Assembly: GCF_013283665.1 (NCBI RefSeq)
Contig: NZ_JABEKU010000001.1
Location: 1,922,001-1,986,000 of the forward strand
DNA from: Ensifer sesbaniae
GTDB lineage: Bacteria; Pseudomonadota; Alphaproteobacteria; Rhizobiales; Rhizobiaceae
DNA: 64,000 nt
Direction: 5' to 3'
Shown here: in pieces, positions 44,427-53,906 of the stretch
How the letters are laid out: each line of letters opens with the position of its first letter
Numbering within the stretch: position 1 is the first letter of the stretch
Program-made: the position numbers and the translations under genes
Notes under the pieces: model-generated
The model's input: the letters and a program-made list of their open reading frames with translations, nothing else
The model's database searches: none
What the model was told of the DNA's origin: nothing

Positions 44427-44901
44427 GGTTCCCAGTCAGCCCCCACTTGTGGGCCAGAAAGCCCTCGACCTCCGGTCAGACTGTGATTGCTTGGCGTTGG
44501 TGAAGATGGCCTCGGCACTAAAGCAGGCGAGCCATGCAACCGCTGTAGTGGTCCGAGATTCCCGAGAACTGGCGAGGACGTAAACCCGACGGTACTGCTG
44601 CTCGTCGAGAAGAAGGATGCCCGTCGAGCATCATAGCCCAATCGCTGGCCGCGCTATGAACGCCCACGATGCGCCAAGAAGCCAGTGAAGGCGACGGATT
44701 GCCCGCGGTTTTCCCCGCCATAGACCCGAAACCGTCATATACGACGCCATCCGAGAGTGACAGGCGGCGCTCCAACTCGACTGGGAGCCAAACCTCCCAG
44801 ACCGTTTGCCGGACCCTATACAAGATACGCAGACGCCGCCGATGTCCCGGAGAAGATATTGGGCAGCGAAAGGAGCTGCCGTTCCAGATCTTGTCCGGAT
44901 G
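44427..44901. other. 475-bp region between acyltransferase gene and lexA: no convincing gene
   Basis: The reading frames here lack the usual third-position G/C bias. A minus-strand frame of 101 codons at 44518-44823 has no recognisable domain. It may be a gene fragment left at the junction of acquired DNA. No terminator for lexA was identified. Confidence 0.45.
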
Positions 44902-45627
44902 TCAGTGGTAGCGGCGGATCAGTCCGACGAGCTTGCCCTGGATCTTCACCCGATCGGGTCCGAAAATCCGTGTCTCGTAGGCGGGATTGGCGGCTTCGAG
45001 CGCAATCGACGCGCCCTTGCGCCGGAAGCGCTTCAGCGTCGCTTCCTCATCGTCCACGAGCGCCACGACAATATCGCCGGGATTGGCCGTGTTGCCATTG
45101 CGGATGATCACCGTGTCGCCGTCGAAGATGCCGGCTTCGATCATCGAGTCGCCCTTGACTTCGAGGGCGTAGTGTTCGCCGTTGCCGAGCATGTCGAGCG
45201 GAACGGTGATGTCATGCGTGTTGTTCTGGATGGCCGAGATCGGCACACCTGCAGCGATGCGGCCCATGACCGGCACGGACACCGAAGCGTTTTCAGCCGC
45301 TGGCGCCGGCTTTGGCAGTGCAGCAGGGGGAGGTGCTGCCGGTTTGCCGAGGCTTCCCTCGATCACGCTCGGGGAGAAGCCGCGGCGCGGCTGCTGCTGG
45401 ATGGACGCGTAGGCTTCCGGGAGCTTGATGACCTCGAGCGCACGGGCCCGGTTCGGCAGGCGGCGAATGAACCCGCGTTCTTCGAGCGCCGTGATCAAGC
45501 GGTGGATGCCGGATTTCGACGCCAGTTCGAGCGCATCCTTCATTTCATCGAATGATGGCGGGACGCCCGACTCCTTCATGCGTTCGTGAATGAACAGAAG
45601 CAATTCCTGTTGCTTGCGGGTCAGCAT
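44902..45627 (-). CDS. lexA: LexA repressor
   Basis: LexA represses the SOS regulon until RecA filaments trigger its self-cleavage. The 241-aa protein starts [20 protein letters not shown] and has the winged [23 protein letters not shown]. The AG cleavage site is in [11 protein letters not shown] (~residue 130), the catalytic serine in [13 protein letters not shown] and the lysine in [11 protein letters not shown]. The longer linker with many prolines is typical of rhizobial LexA. The gene carries its own LexA box at 45676-45690, so it is autoregulated. Confidence 0.97.
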   Translation of the reverse strand: MLTRKQQELLLFIHERMKESGVPPSFDEMKDALELASKSGIHRLITALEERGFIRRLPNRARALEVIKLPEAYASIQQQPRRGFSPSVIEGSLGKPAAPPPAALPKPAPAAENASVSVPVMGRIAAGVPISAIQNNTHDITVPLDMLGNGEHYALEVKGDSMIEAGIFDGDTVIIRNGNTANPGDIVVALVDDEEATLKRFRRKGASIALEAANPAYETRIFGPDRVKIQGKLVGLIRRYH

Positions 45628-45660
45628 GGCACGTCGCTCCAGAAGCGTGAAACAAATCAA

Positions 45661-45690
45661 GAACAGACACTATCTGTTCCATATGTGTTC
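45661..45690. promoter_or_regulatory. LexA operator of lexA, plus overlapping palindrome
   Basis: GTTCCATATGTGTTC at 45676-45690 is an exact alphaproteobacterial SOS box, GTTC-N7-GTTC, 48 bp before the lexA ATG. Directly adjoining is a second palindrome, GAACAGACACTATCTGTTC (45661-45679), which shares one GTTC with the box and could be a second LexA site or strengthen binding. The rest of the 45628-45944 gap holds no gene. Confidence 0.85.
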
Positions 45691-45944
45691 TGCAAGTGCC
45701 TAAAATTCCGTGAATTCAGGCAATTGACGCGTCCGCGCGTGTCAATCGGTCACTTTTACGGGAGCAAAGCGGGTTTGAGTGCGCGAAATAGGGCCTGCGG
45801 CGTGGCGCATGGCGAGACCGTGAGGTTGATTCGAACGATTCGTGATCGTTTTCGTGGAGCAGGCGAGCTGATCCGGTGTTCAGGTGGAATCGCTGCAAGC
45901 GGAAGGTACTAAAGCGACGTGCGTTCATCCGAACGCTCTTCGCT

Positions 45945-46241
45945 TTAGGCCGGCTGCGTGCTGGAGCAGGCGTCTTCGAATTCCTTCACCGTCTCGGGGG
46001 TGTTGTCTTCGGGAAGCACGGCGTCCGCCGCATCGGTCGCAACAGCTGTGTCGCCGTCATAGACGAACGACTGGATGTAGAACGCAATCGCGCCCTTCCA
46101 CACTTTGCGTCCGTCGATCTGATGGCAGGGAACGGCGGTTTCGAAATCGGTCTGCAGTTCATCAACCGTGGCGGCGCTGAGCTTGATGTCAGGCATATTG
46201 GGCGATGCAACTATCGAAGCGAGGAGGAGGGCGGCGAGCAC
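45945..46241 (-). CDS. Small exported protein of unknown function
   Basis: A 98-aa frame with a hydrophobic N-terminus (LAALLLASIVA) that looks like the rest of a signal peptide. A mature part follows with two cysteines (VPCHQIDG and FEDAC) that could form a disulfide. The middle reads KVWKGAIAFYIQSFVYDGD. The only start is GTG at 46241, with no good ribosome site; codons before it (KWTIT) would suit a signal peptide but have no start codon, so the 5' end may be damaged. I do not recognise the family. Confidence 0.5.
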   Translation of the reverse strand: MLAALLLASIVASPNMPDIKLSAATVDELQTDFETAVPCHQIDGRKVWKGAIAFYIQSFVYDGDTAVATDAADAVLPEDNTPETVKEFEDACSSTQPA

Positions 46242-46490
46242 GGTGATCGTCCACTTTGATGCAAGGGTGGGACTACGGGGCGGTTAACGATGTGAACCGC
46301 GCTTTCGTTCCGGTGTCCAGCAAGCCTGGCGATCACTCTGACGTGTTCAACAGCTCTTTGAGTGTAAGCTGTGGCTGTTTTACGTCACGTGCCCGACGCG
46401 CAAAGGCCGCAGGGCTTTGCAGCAGCGGCGCTCACTGTAGTAAGGGCGCTGCGGCAAGGGGGGCGGCGTCAGCGTATTTCCAAGGGTGAA

Positions 46491-46580
46491 TGGCGGACAG
46501 GGTGGGATTCGAACCCACGGTACGGTTTCCCGTACGCTGGTTTTCAAGACCAGAGCCTTAAACCACTCGGCCACCTGTCC
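46491..46580 (-). tRNA. tRNA-Ser (UGA)
   Basis: A 90-nt class II tRNA with encoded CCA. GGACAGG pairs with CCTGTCC, the anticodon loop CTTGAAA gives TGA, and the long variable arm GTACGG-GAAA-CCGTAC is perfect. Confidence 0.97.
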
Positions 46581-46893
46581 TTGCCTGAAGCCGGCAGCTA
46601 ACGGCTTTCGGGCACGGCGTTATTGCGCGAAGCTCCGTCGCTTTGCAAGATTTAAGATGCATCGCCGAAGGATTTTCTCGGTGGCCCGGTATTAGAGCGC
46701 GGGCCCGCTCTGCCGGTAACCATCTGTAAACCATAACGCATGAAATCCGGCGTTGATCTGTGGATGAGTTCGCATTTTTGCCGTGTTGCTGTCATGTTTG
46801 ATCGACTGTTCCGTTTCGGGACGCCGAGATTTCCGCTGGGGGCATGAGCGGAAGGTTTCGAGTACGGCTTATTCGATCGATGTTGTGGGACAG
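46581..46893. other. Gap upstream of rlpA: no gene seen
   Basis: The 313-bp region presumably holds promoters for tRNA-Ser (minus) and rlpA (plus). An AGAGC...GCTCT inverted repeat lies near 46695-46712. I see no RNA or protein gene. Confidence 0.5.
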
Positions 46894-47928
46894 ATGACAT
46901 CCAGTAAAAATGCGGCATATCTGGTCAAGGGACTGCGCCTTGCGGCAGTCCCCATGCTGTGCGTAACGCTTGCGGCCTGCGGATCCACGTCGAGCATCAA
47001 GAAGTCCAAGTCGCGCAGCAAGGAATACTTCGCCGAATCCGTTTATGGCGTGAAGGCGAGCCCGCGCGTTGCGACTGGAAACAGTATTCCGAAGGGCGGC
47101 GGACGTTACCAGGTCGGCAAGGCCTATCAGGTCAAGGGCAAGTGGTATCAGCCGAAGGAGGACTTCGGCTACAACAAGACCGGTGTCGCCTCCTGGTATG
47201 GCTCGGCGTTTCACGGCCGGCTGACTGCCAACGGCGAGGTCTACGACAAGGCGCACCTGTCCGCCGCGCACCCGACATTCCCGCTGCCGAGCTATGCGCG
47301 CGTCACCAATATGGAAAATGGCGCGTCGGTGATCGTGCGCGTCAACGACCGTGGCCCCTATGAATACGGCCGCATCATCGACGTTTCCTCGAAGACGGCC
47401 GACATGCTCGACATCAAGCGCAAGGGCAGCGCGAAAGTGCGCGTACAATATGTCGGCCGCGCGCCGCTTGAAGGCAACGACATGCCCTATCTGATGGCTT
47501 CCTATGTCCAGAAGGGCGAACGGGGCCCGAGCGTGATGCCGGAAGGCCAGATCGCAACCGGCGTGATGGTTGCGTCGAACGAGCCGTTCCGCAATCAGAG
47601 CCTCGGCACGCTCACCGTTCCCGCAAAGGCTTCGCTTGACGTCGGCGAACCGGTGACGGCACTTGCCGCGCCCGTGCCGCAGTTCGCTCAGCCAGAGTCG
47701 CTGAACGAGTTCGTGATGCTCCCGGAGATCGGCCCGATCCCGCGTGAGCGGCCGGAATTCATCCCGATGCCCGACGGCAACATGGCCTATGCGGCCGCCT
47801 ATTACGAAGTTCGCGTCAGCGACGCCGAATCGCCGTTTGAAGCGATCATGGTCGACAAGAAGCAGCTTACCCCCCAGGTGATTGTCGATTACGCGAAGCG
47901 CCAGAAAGCAAGCGGTTCTGTCCGATAA
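46894..47928 (+). CDS. rlpA: RlpA-type septal ring lytic transglycosylase lipoprotein
   Basis: RlpA cleaves glycan strands lacking stem peptides at the septum. The 344-aa protein has a lipobox LAACGS (~residues 25-30), so it is an outer-membrane-type lipoprotein. The double-psi beta-barrel domain contains GVASWYGSAFHGRLTANGEVYD and RVNDRGPYEYGRIIDVS, with the conserved His and Asp. The C-terminal 150 residues are low-complexity and lack an obvious SPOR domain. It heads an rlpA-dac-tmk-holB run on the plus strand. Confidence 0.92.
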   Translation: MTSSKNAAYLVKGLRLAAVPMLCVTLAACGSTSSIKKSKSRSKEYFAESVYGVKASPRVATGNSIPKGGGRYQVGKAYQVKGKWYQPKEDFGYNKTGVASWYGSAFHGRLTANGEVYDKAHLSAAHPTFPLPSYARVTNMENGASVIVRVNDRGPYEYGRIIDVSSKTADMLDIKRKGSAKVRVQYVGRAPLEGNDMPYLMASYVQKGERGPSVMPEGQIATGVMVASNEPFRNQSLGTLTVPAKASLDVGEPVTALAAPVPQFAQPESLNEFVMLPEIGPIPRERPEFIPMPDGNMAYAAAYYEVRVSDAESPFEAIMVDKKQLTPQVIVDYAKRQKASGSVR

Positions 47929-47991
47929 CCGTAAGCGGCGTTGTGCCAAAATGACCACGCTGCTATGGCCAAGGGGAAACCGGAGTTTCCC

Positions 47992-49152
47992 ATGCGCATG
48001 AAGATGTTTTCGGCGGTGTTTTTCGGCGTGGCATTGTTTGCTGGTGCCGTACTCGCGCAGACACCGGCGCCCGCCTTCGATACCAAGGCAAAACAGATCC
48101 TGCTGGTCGATGCCGAAACCGGCACCGTGCTTTTCTCGCGCGCCGAAAACCAGCCGATTCCGCCGGCATCGCTCGCCAAATTGATGACGATGGAAGTCGT
48201 GGCCGAGGCTCTCGTCAAGGGTGAGCTTTCCGCCGAAACCACCTTCGACGTGTCCGAGCACGCCTGGCGTACCGGTGGTGCCCCGTCCGGCACCTCGACG
48301 ATGTTTGCCGCATTGAAATCCCGCATCCGCGTCGCCGACCTTCTGCAGGGCGTGGCGGTGCAGCTCGCCAACGATGCCTGCATCATCCTTGCCGAGGGCA
48401 TGACCGGCAACGAGGGCGCCTTTGCCGAGCGCATGACGGCGCGCGCTCGCGAGCTCGGCATGCCGACTGCGACGTTCCGCAACGCCACGGGGCTGCCTGA
48501 TCCCGGCAACCAGATCACCATGAGCGAACTGGTAACGCTCATTCGGCATCTCCATGAGGCCCATCCGGATCTCTACCGGCTCTATTCGCAGCCGGAGTTC
48601 GAATGGAACAAGATCCTGCAACGCAACAAGAACCCGCTGATCTCGGCCAATATCGGTGTGGACGGCCTAGCGACCGGTTTTGCCGAAGGCTTCGGCTTCT
48701 CGCTCGCCGCCTCGCTGCAGCGCGGCGACCGCCGGGTCTATCTCGCCATGGGTGGTCTCGAAACCGACAAGGAGCGCATCGAGGAGAGCCGCAGGGTGCT
48801 CGATTGGGCCATGACTGCCTTCGAAAAGAAGCGGATTTTTGCCGATGGGGAAGCGATTGGCGAAGCGGCCGTCTATGGCGGCGATGCGTCTCACGTCCCC
48901 CTGGTGGCCGGCGGTCCCGTCGACGTGCTGTTGCCCGTCGACAACCCGGAACGGCTGACTGCACGGATCGTCTACAGGTGGCCCTTGCGCGCACCGGTGA
49001 CGGCTGGCACGGAGGTCGGCGTCGTCAAATTGTGGAATGGCGAGAAACTGCTGCGCGAAGTGCCGGTCAAGACCGCCAGCGCCGTGGGGCAGGGCACGTT
49101 GACCAGCCGCGCTCTCGATGCGCTGCAGGAACTGCTGTTCTTCTGGATTTAG
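47992..49152 (+). CDS. D-alanyl-D-alanine carboxypeptidase (DacF/PBP5-like) with altered motifs
   Basis: A 386-aa exported peptidase S11 protein (signal peptide ending near VLAQ). The PBP5-type fold and C-terminal domain are complete, and the SxxK motif SLAK is at residues 60-63. However, the SxN position reads L125-A126-N127 (VQLAND), and the usual KTG reads A227-T228-G229 (GLATGFAE). Two of three catalytic motifs therefore lack the key residue. Either this is a non-classical or inactive penicillin-binding protein, or a lineage variant. The ATG at 47992 follows CCGGAGTTTCC. It lies 63 bp after rlpA, another septal wall enzyme. Confidence 0.88.
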   Translation: MRMKMFSAVFFGVALFAGAVLAQTPAPAFDTKAKQILLVDAETGTVLFSRAENQPIPPASLAKLMTMEVVAEALVKGELSAETTFDVSEHAWRTGGAPSGTSTMFAALKSRIRVADLLQGVAVQLANDACIILAEGMTGNEGAFAERMTARARELGMPTATFRNATGLPDPGNQITMSELVTLIRHLHEAHPDLYRLYSQPEFEWNKILQRNKNPLISANIGVDGLATGFAEGFGFSLAASLQRGDRRVYLAMGGLETDKERIEESRRVLDWAMTAFEKKRIFADGEAIGEAAVYGGDASHVPLVAGGPVDVLLPVDNPERLTARIVYRWPLRAPVTAGTEVGVVKLWNGEKLLREVPVKTASAVGQGTLTSRALDALQELLFFWI

Positions 49153-49238
49153 TCGCCCTATCTGCGGCGAAGGCTATTCCTGCCAATTGATCGCCGCCTG
49201 ACGGTTTCGCACCGCGGACCAATCGGCTAAACAGGGCC

Positions 49239-49345
49239 GGAGCGGGATGAGGATAAAGTGTGCGGTTTTCCGCCCGCATCCCGGTCTAACTTATGAGAGC
49301 CGGCCATGATGATTGGGTCGATTCGACCTAATCATCATGGCCGGA
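49239..49345 (+). repeat. RIME-like repeat, copy 3
   Basis: GGAGCGGGATGAGG ... CCGCCCGCATCCCG, then a second hairpin with GCCGGCCATGATGATTGGGTC and its mirror around TCGATTCGA. Same orientation as the copy at 4737-4850. Its final GGCCGGAGG supplies the sequence immediately before the tmk start codons. Confidence 0.75.
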
Positions 49346-49369
49346 GGTTGCATGCCGATATGGGAAAGC

Positions 49370-50053
49370 ATGGTGTCGCTGAAAAAAGGTCTGTTCGTAA
49401 CATTCGAAGGCGGGGAGGGTGCCGGCAAGTCGACGCAACTCCGCCTCCTGGCCGAATCCCTGCGCGCCCGCGGCTACGAGGTGCTGACGACGCGCGAACC
49501 TGGGGGATCACCAGGCGCTGAAGCGGTCCGCCACGTGCTGCTTTCGGGGGCGGCGGAGGCCTTCGGGGTTAAGATGGAAGCGATTCTCTTTGCTGCGGCC
49601 CGCAGCGACCACGTCGAAGAGGTCATTCGCCCGGCGCTCGAAAAGGGCACGATCGTGCTTTGCGACCGCTTCATGGATTCCTCGCGCGTCTATCAAGGCA
49701 TCACCGGCAATCTCGAGCAAAGCTTCGTCGAGAGCCTCGAGCGTGTGGCGATCAACGGCGTCGTGCCGGATTTGACGGTGATTTTCGATCTGCCGGCCAG
49801 CATCGGCCTCCAGCGGGCGCAACTCCGGGCCGGCGACGACAATCCGGATCGTTTCGAAAAGGAGCAACTGGAGACGCACGAAAACCGGCGGGAGGCTTTT
49901 CTCGATATCGCCAGGCGCGATGCCGAGCGATGCCGGGTGGTGGACGCGACGCAACCCGTCGAAGCCATCGCCGCCGAGGTGCTTTCGCTCGTGCAGGCCC
50001 TTTTGCCGCACGGTAACGGCGCTGACGCCGCGACCGAGGAAGTCGTGTCATGA
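49370..50053 (+). CDS. tmk: Thymidylate kinase
   Basis: Tmk phosphorylates dTMP to dTDP. The protein (227 aa from this start) has the P-loop [12 protein letters not shown] (~residues 11-22), the dTMP-binding [11 protein letters not shown] and [12 protein letters not shown], and a lid region rich in Arg. Two starts are possible. ATG 49370 gives the normal N-terminal length, while ATG 49352 is better placed behind GGAGG (49343-49347), which lies at the edge of a repeat element. The stop overlaps the holB start by four bases. Confidence 0.95.
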   Translation: MVSLKKGLFVTFEGGEGAGKSTQLRLLAESLRARGYEVLTTREPGGSPGAEAVRHVLLSGAAEAFGVKMEAILFAAARSDHVEEVIRPALEKGTIVLCDRFMDSSRVYQGITGNLEQSFVESLERVAINGVVPDLTVIFDLPASIGLQRAQLRAGDDNPDRFEKEQLETHENRREAFLDIARRDAERCRVVDATQPVEAIAAEVLSLVQALLPHGNGADAATEEVVS

Positions 50054-51081
50054 GCGCAGAAAGAGCCGGCGTCCTGGATGGCGCCATCGCGCCCGCCGAG
50101 AACAATCGGCTGTTCGGCCACGAACAGGCAGAAAGCTTCCTGGCGCAGAGCTATCGCTCCGGCAAGGGACACCACGCGATCCTGATCGAAGGGCCGGAGG
50201 GCATCGGCAAGGCGACGCTTGCCTTCCGCTTTGCGCACCACATTCTGAAGCATCCCGAACCCGCTGAAGCGCCTGAGGCGCTTGCCGATCCCGATCCGTC
50301 TTCCGCCATCGGGCGGCAGCTCGCTTCGGGCGCCTCGCACAATCTGCTGCACCTGACGCGGCCGATCGATGAAAAGACGGGCAGGGCGAAGGGCGCGATC
50401 ACGGTCGATGAGGTCCGGCGTGCCGGCAAGTTCTTCAGCCAGACGTCTGGAACGGGCAACTGGCGCATCGTCATCATCGACCCGGCCGACGACCTCAACC
50501 GCAATGCGGCCAATGCCATCCTGAAGATCCTCGAGGAGCCGCCGCGCCGCTCGCTCTTCCTAGTGCTGACGCATGCGCCTGGAAAATTGCTGCCGACGAT
50601 CCGCTCGCGCTGCCTGCCGCTACGGCTGAAGCCGCTCGACGCCGCGCCGCTCCATCAGGCACTGGCCCATCTCGGTTTCGATCTCGAGGGCGAAAATGCC
50701 GAGCGCATCGTCGCGGCGGCCAATGGCAGCGTTGCCGAAGCGCTGAAGCTCATCAATTATGGCGGGCTGGAGATTGCCGCGACCTTCGATGGGATCCTCG
50801 CAGGGCAGGGCCCGGCGGTCCGCAAGGACATGCACAAGCTGGCGGACGTGCTCTCGGGCAAAGACAGCGAAACGATCTTCGAGTTTTTCCAGGCACTCGC
50901 CAGCGACCGCATCATGCGCGACGCGCGCGAGGCCGCGATTGCCGGAGACATCATGCGCGCCGAGCGCTTCGCGCGGCTATCGGCCTCCGTGACCGAGCGG
51001 TTGACCGTCAGCGACGCCTACAATCTCGACCGCAAGCAAACCATCCTGTCGCTCCTCGACGACATGAAGGCGGCGTTATAG
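50050..51081 (+). CDS. holB: DNA polymerase III delta' subunit
   Basis: HolB is part of the clamp-loader complex that opens the beta clamp. The 343-aa AAA+ protein has [16 protein letters not shown] as a modified P-loop (~residues 47-62), [22 protein letters not shown] (sensor and helical region, ~140-160) and the SRC arginine finger motif in TIRSRCLPL. It is translationally coupled to tmk through ATGA. Its last 6 bp overlap the convergent MazG-like gene. Confidence 0.94.
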   Translation: MSAERAGVLDGAIAPAENNRLFGHEQAESFLAQSYRSGKGHHAILIEGPEGIGKATLAFRFAHHILKHPEPAEAPEALADPDPSSAIGRQLASGASHNLLHLTRPIDEKTGRAKGAITVDEVRRAGKFFSQTSGTGNWRIVIIDPADDLNRNAANAILKILEEPPRRSLFLVLTHAPGKLLPTIRSRCLPLRLKPLDAAPLHQALAHLGFDLEGENAERIVAAANGSVAEALKLINYGGLEIAATFDGILAGQGPAVRKDMHKLADVLSGKDSETIFEFFQALASDRIMRDAREAAIAGDIMRAERFARLSASVTERLTVSDAYNLDRKQTILSLLDDMKAAL

Positions 51082-51381
51082 CGTTGCCTGGAAGCGCCAT
51101 TTGCGCTCGATTGCCGCCGGCAGGTCGAGCTTGTGATGGTGGGCGAAAAGCAGGACATGCCCGAGCAGGTCAGCGGTCTCGTCGGCCATCAGGGCCGTGA
51201 GTTCCTCCGTCGATTTGCCGTGACGCCGGCCACGACCGCTGAGCTTGTTCCAGACCTCGGTCAACTCCCCAAGTTCCTCCTGCATCTTCAGGATGAACCA
51301 GTCGGCATCGCGCTCGATCCCGTGCGCGCCGGCATAGCCGGCGGAGGCGGTTTCAAATTGGCTGCCAAGTCGCTCCAGCAT
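51076..51381 (-). CDS. MazG-like nucleotide pyrophosphohydrolase domain protein
   Basis: A 101-aa all-alpha protein. The MazG/dUTPase-like metal-binding signature is visible as KMQEELGELTEVW (ExxE, residues ~32-44) and DETADLLGHVLLFAH (ExxD, ~67-81). The family hydrolyses non-canonical or excess nucleoside triphosphates; here the length fits the minimal MazG-like four-helix unit that works as a dimer or tetramer. It is transcribed against tmk-holB and its stop overlaps the end of holB by 6 bp. The ATG is at 51381 after GAGTC, a weak ribosome site. Confidence 0.82.
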   Translation of the reverse strand: MLERLGSQFETASAGYAGAHGIERDADWFILKMQEELGELTEVWNKLSGRGRRHGKSTEELTALMADETADLLGHVLLFAHHHKLDLPAAIERKWRFQATL

Positions 51382-51559
51382 GACTCACCCTCTGCTTTAT
51401 GTTTCTGTTTTGTTCTAGGCGGCGCGTGCGGATTGCGCAAGGTTGACGGCATCCGCGGCGAACTCTCCGGCCGGCCTTTTCACGGATCGCATGTTTCTTC
51501 CTTTAAGCGTATGCGCTAAGAGCGTGCGTAGCTTAATCCGAGATAGATCGAATCCGCCT

Positions 51560-53113
51560 ATGAGAGACACGTCCCCTTTCTACATCACCACCGCGATTTC
51601 CTACCCGAACGGCCGGCCGCATATCGGTCATGCCTATGAGTTGATCGCGACCGATGCCATGGCGCGCTACCAGCGCCTCGACGGACGTGACGTGTTCTTC
51701 CTGACCGGTACGGACGAGCACGGCCAGAAGATGCAGCAGACGGCGCGCAAGGAAGGCGTGACGCCGCAGGAGCTGGCCGACCGCAACTCCGCGGAATTTC
51801 AGAAGATGGCGGTGCTTCTGAACGCGTCCAACGACGACTTCATCCGCACGACCGAGAAGCGCCATCACGAGGCGTCGCAGGCGATCTGGATCCGCATGGG
51901 GGAGGCGGGCGATCTCTACAAGGATTCCTATGCCGGCTGGTATTCGGTGCGCGACGAAGCCTACTACCAGGAGAACGAGACCGAACTGCGCGACGATGGC
52001 GTCCGCTATGGGCCGCAGGGAACGCCGGTCGAATGGGTCGAGGAGCAGAGCTACTTCTTCCGCCTCTCCGCCTATCAGGAAAAACTCCTGAAGCATTACG
52101 AGGAAAACCCGGATTTCATCGGTCCGGCCGAGCGTCGCAATGAAGTAATTTCCTTCGTGAAATCGGGCCTCAAGGACCTCTCGGTCTCGCGCACGACCTT
52201 CGACTGGGGCATCAGGGTTCCAAACGATCCCGCGCATGTCATGTATGTCTGGGTCGACGCGCTGACAAACTACCTCACTGCCACTGGCTATCTCGATGAT
52301 CCGAAGGGGCCGCGCGCCAAGTTCTGGCCGGCGAATATCCATGTGATCGGCAAGGATATCATCCGCTTCCATGCGGTCTACTGGCCGGCATTCCTGATGT
52401 CGGCCGGCCTGCCGCTGCCGAAGCGCGTCTTCGCCCACGGCTTCCTGCTCAACAAGGGCGAGAAGATGTCGAAGTCGCTCGGCAACGTCGTCGATCCGTT
52501 CAATCTCGTCGAGCATTTCGGCCTCGACCAGATCCGCTACTTCTTCCTGCGTGAAGTCTCTTTCGGTCAGGATGGCAGCTATAGCGAGGAGGGGATTGCG
52601 ACCCGCATCAACTCCGACCTCGCCAACGGCATCGGCAACCTGGCGAGCCGCTCTCTGTCGATGATCGTCAAGAACTGCGACGGCCAGATCCCGGTCTGCG
52701 GTACCTTGACCGACGAGGACAAGGCGATGCTGGCGGCCGCCGACGCGCTGCTGGAAACGACGCGCGACGAGATGGGCAAGCAGATGATCCACCGGGCACT
52801 GGCGGCGATCATCGCCGTCGTCTCGGAGACGGACCGCTATTTCGCCGGCCAGGAGCCCTGGGCGCTGAAGAAGACCGATCCGGCGCGCATGGGGACCGTG
52901 CTTTATGTCACCGCCGAAGTCGTGCGTCAGATCGCCATCCTGCTGCAACCCTTCATGCCGGAATCGTCGGCAAAGCTGCTCGATCTGGTCGCCGCTCCGC
53001 CGGACAAGCGCGACTTCGCAGCACTTGGCGAGGCGGGACGCCTTGTCTCGGGTACACCGCTGGAGGCACCGAAGCCGGTCTTCCCGCGCTATGTTGCACC
53101 GGAAGCGCAATAA
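51560..53113 (+). CDS. metG: Methionyl-tRNA synthetase
   Basis: MetRS charges tRNA-Met. The 517-aa protein has PHIGHAYE (HIGH, ~residue 20), [11 protein letters not shown] and KMSKSLGN (~residue 300). There is no C-terminal EMAP/tRNA-binding extension and no obvious four-cysteine zinc knuckle, in keeping with the short alphaproteobacterial form. The ATG at 51560 is preceded by a poor ribosome site; the frame upstream is open but unrelated. tatD follows 12 bp after the stop. Confidence 0.97.
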   Translation: MRDTSPFYITTAISYPNGRPHIGHAYELIATDAMARYQRLDGRDVFFLTGTDEHGQKMQQTARKEGVTPQELADRNSAEFQKMAVLLNASNDDFIRTTEKRHHEASQAIWIRMGEAGDLYKDSYAGWYSVRDEAYYQENETELRDDGVRYGPQGTPVEWVEEQSYFFRLSAYQEKLLKHYEENPDFIGPAERRNEVISFVKSGLKDLSVSRTTFDWGIRVPNDPAHVMYVWVDALTNYLTATGYLDDPKGPRAKFWPANIHVIGKDIIRFHAVYWPAFLMSAGLPLPKRVFAHGFLLNKGEKMSKSLGNVVDPFNLVEHFGLDQIRYFFLREVSFGQDGSYSEEGIATRINSDLANGIGNLASRSLSMIVKNCDGQIPVCGTLTDEDKAMLAAADALLETTRDEMGKQMIHRALAAIIAVVSETDRYFAGQEPWALKKTDPARMGTVLYVTAEVVRQIAILLQPFMPESSAKLLDLVAAPPDKRDFAALGEAGRLVSGTPLEAPKPVFPRYVAPEAQ

Positions 53114-53125
53114 GGCACTTTGAGC

Positions 53126-53905
53126 ATGCTGATCGATACGCATTGCCATCTGGATTTCCCCGACTTCGAAGCGGAGCGCGATGCCATTGTCGCGCGGGCG
53201 CACGAGGCCGGTGTCGAGCAGATGATCACGATCTCGACCCGCGTGAAGCGGTTCGAGACGATCCTTTCGATCGCCGAATCCTATCCGAACGTTTTCTGTT
53301 CCGTCGGCACCCATCCGCACAATGCGGATGAGGAGCTGGACGTCACGACCGAAGATCTTGTCCGGCTATCGGCGCATCCGAAGGTGGTTGCGATCGGCGA
53401 GGCGGGTCTCGACTACTTCTACGACAACGCGCCGCGCGATGCCCAGGCAGAGGGCCTGCGCCGTCACATCGCCGCAGCGCGCGAGACCGGTCTGCCGCTC
53501 GTCATTCACAGCCGCTCGGCGGACGAGGATATGGCGGCGATCCTGACCGAGGAAACCGGGAAGGGGGCCTTCCCTTTCCTTCTGCACTGCTTCTCCTCCG
53601 GTCCTGACCTCGCCCGTGTCGGCGTCGAACTCGGCGGCTACGTGTCCTTTTCGGGCATCCTGACCTTTCCGAAATCCGAAGAGTTGCGCGAGATCGCCAA
53701 GACCGTGCCGCACGACCGGATGATCGTCGAGACCGACGCGCCGTATCTCGCGCCGAAGCCGTTCCGCGGCAAGCGCAACGAGCCGGCCTATGTCGCCCAT
53801 ACCGCTGCCGTGCTCGCCGAAACGATCGGTGTGAGCACTGAGGAGATCGCGACGATCACCACGGAAAACGCCTTCCGCATCTTCTCCAAGATGCCGAGGA
53901 TCTGA
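53126..53905 (+). CDS. TatD-family metal-dependent hydrolase (deoxyribonuclease)
   Basis: A 259-aa TIM-barrel hydrolase of the TatD family, acting as a 3'-5' exonuclease in DNA repair and, in some bacteria, as a D-aminoacyl-tRNA deacylase. Metal ligands are DTHCHLDFP at the N-terminus, EAGLDYFYD (~residue 92), VIHSR, LLHCFSS and the final ETDAPYLAP. The ATG at 53126 is 10 nt after AAGG; a TTG two codons earlier is less likely. The gene sits between metG and the MBL-fold gene, an order I recall from other alphaproteobacteria. Confidence 0.93.
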   Translation: MLIDTHCHLDFPDFEAERDAIVARAHEAGVEQMITISTRVKRFETILSIAESYPNVFCSVGTHPHNADEELDVTTEDLVRLSAHPKVVAIGEAGLDYFYDNAPRDAQAEGLRRHIAAARETGLPLVIHSRSADEDMAAILTEETGKGAFPFLLHCFSSGPDLARVGVELGGYVSFSGILTFPKSEELREIAKTVPHDRMIVETDAPYLAPKPFRGKRNEPAYVAHTAAVLAETIGVSTEEIATITTENAFRIFSKMPRI

Positions 53906-53906
53906 C

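Noticed and set aside
44518-44823. Minus-strand 101-codon frame between acyltransferase and lexA
   Set aside because: No recognisable domain, poor codon bias and no ribosome site.
41388-44901. Integrative element with attL/attR at tRNA-Cys
   Set aside because: No integrase gene and no direct repeat of the tRNA 3' end were found in the window.
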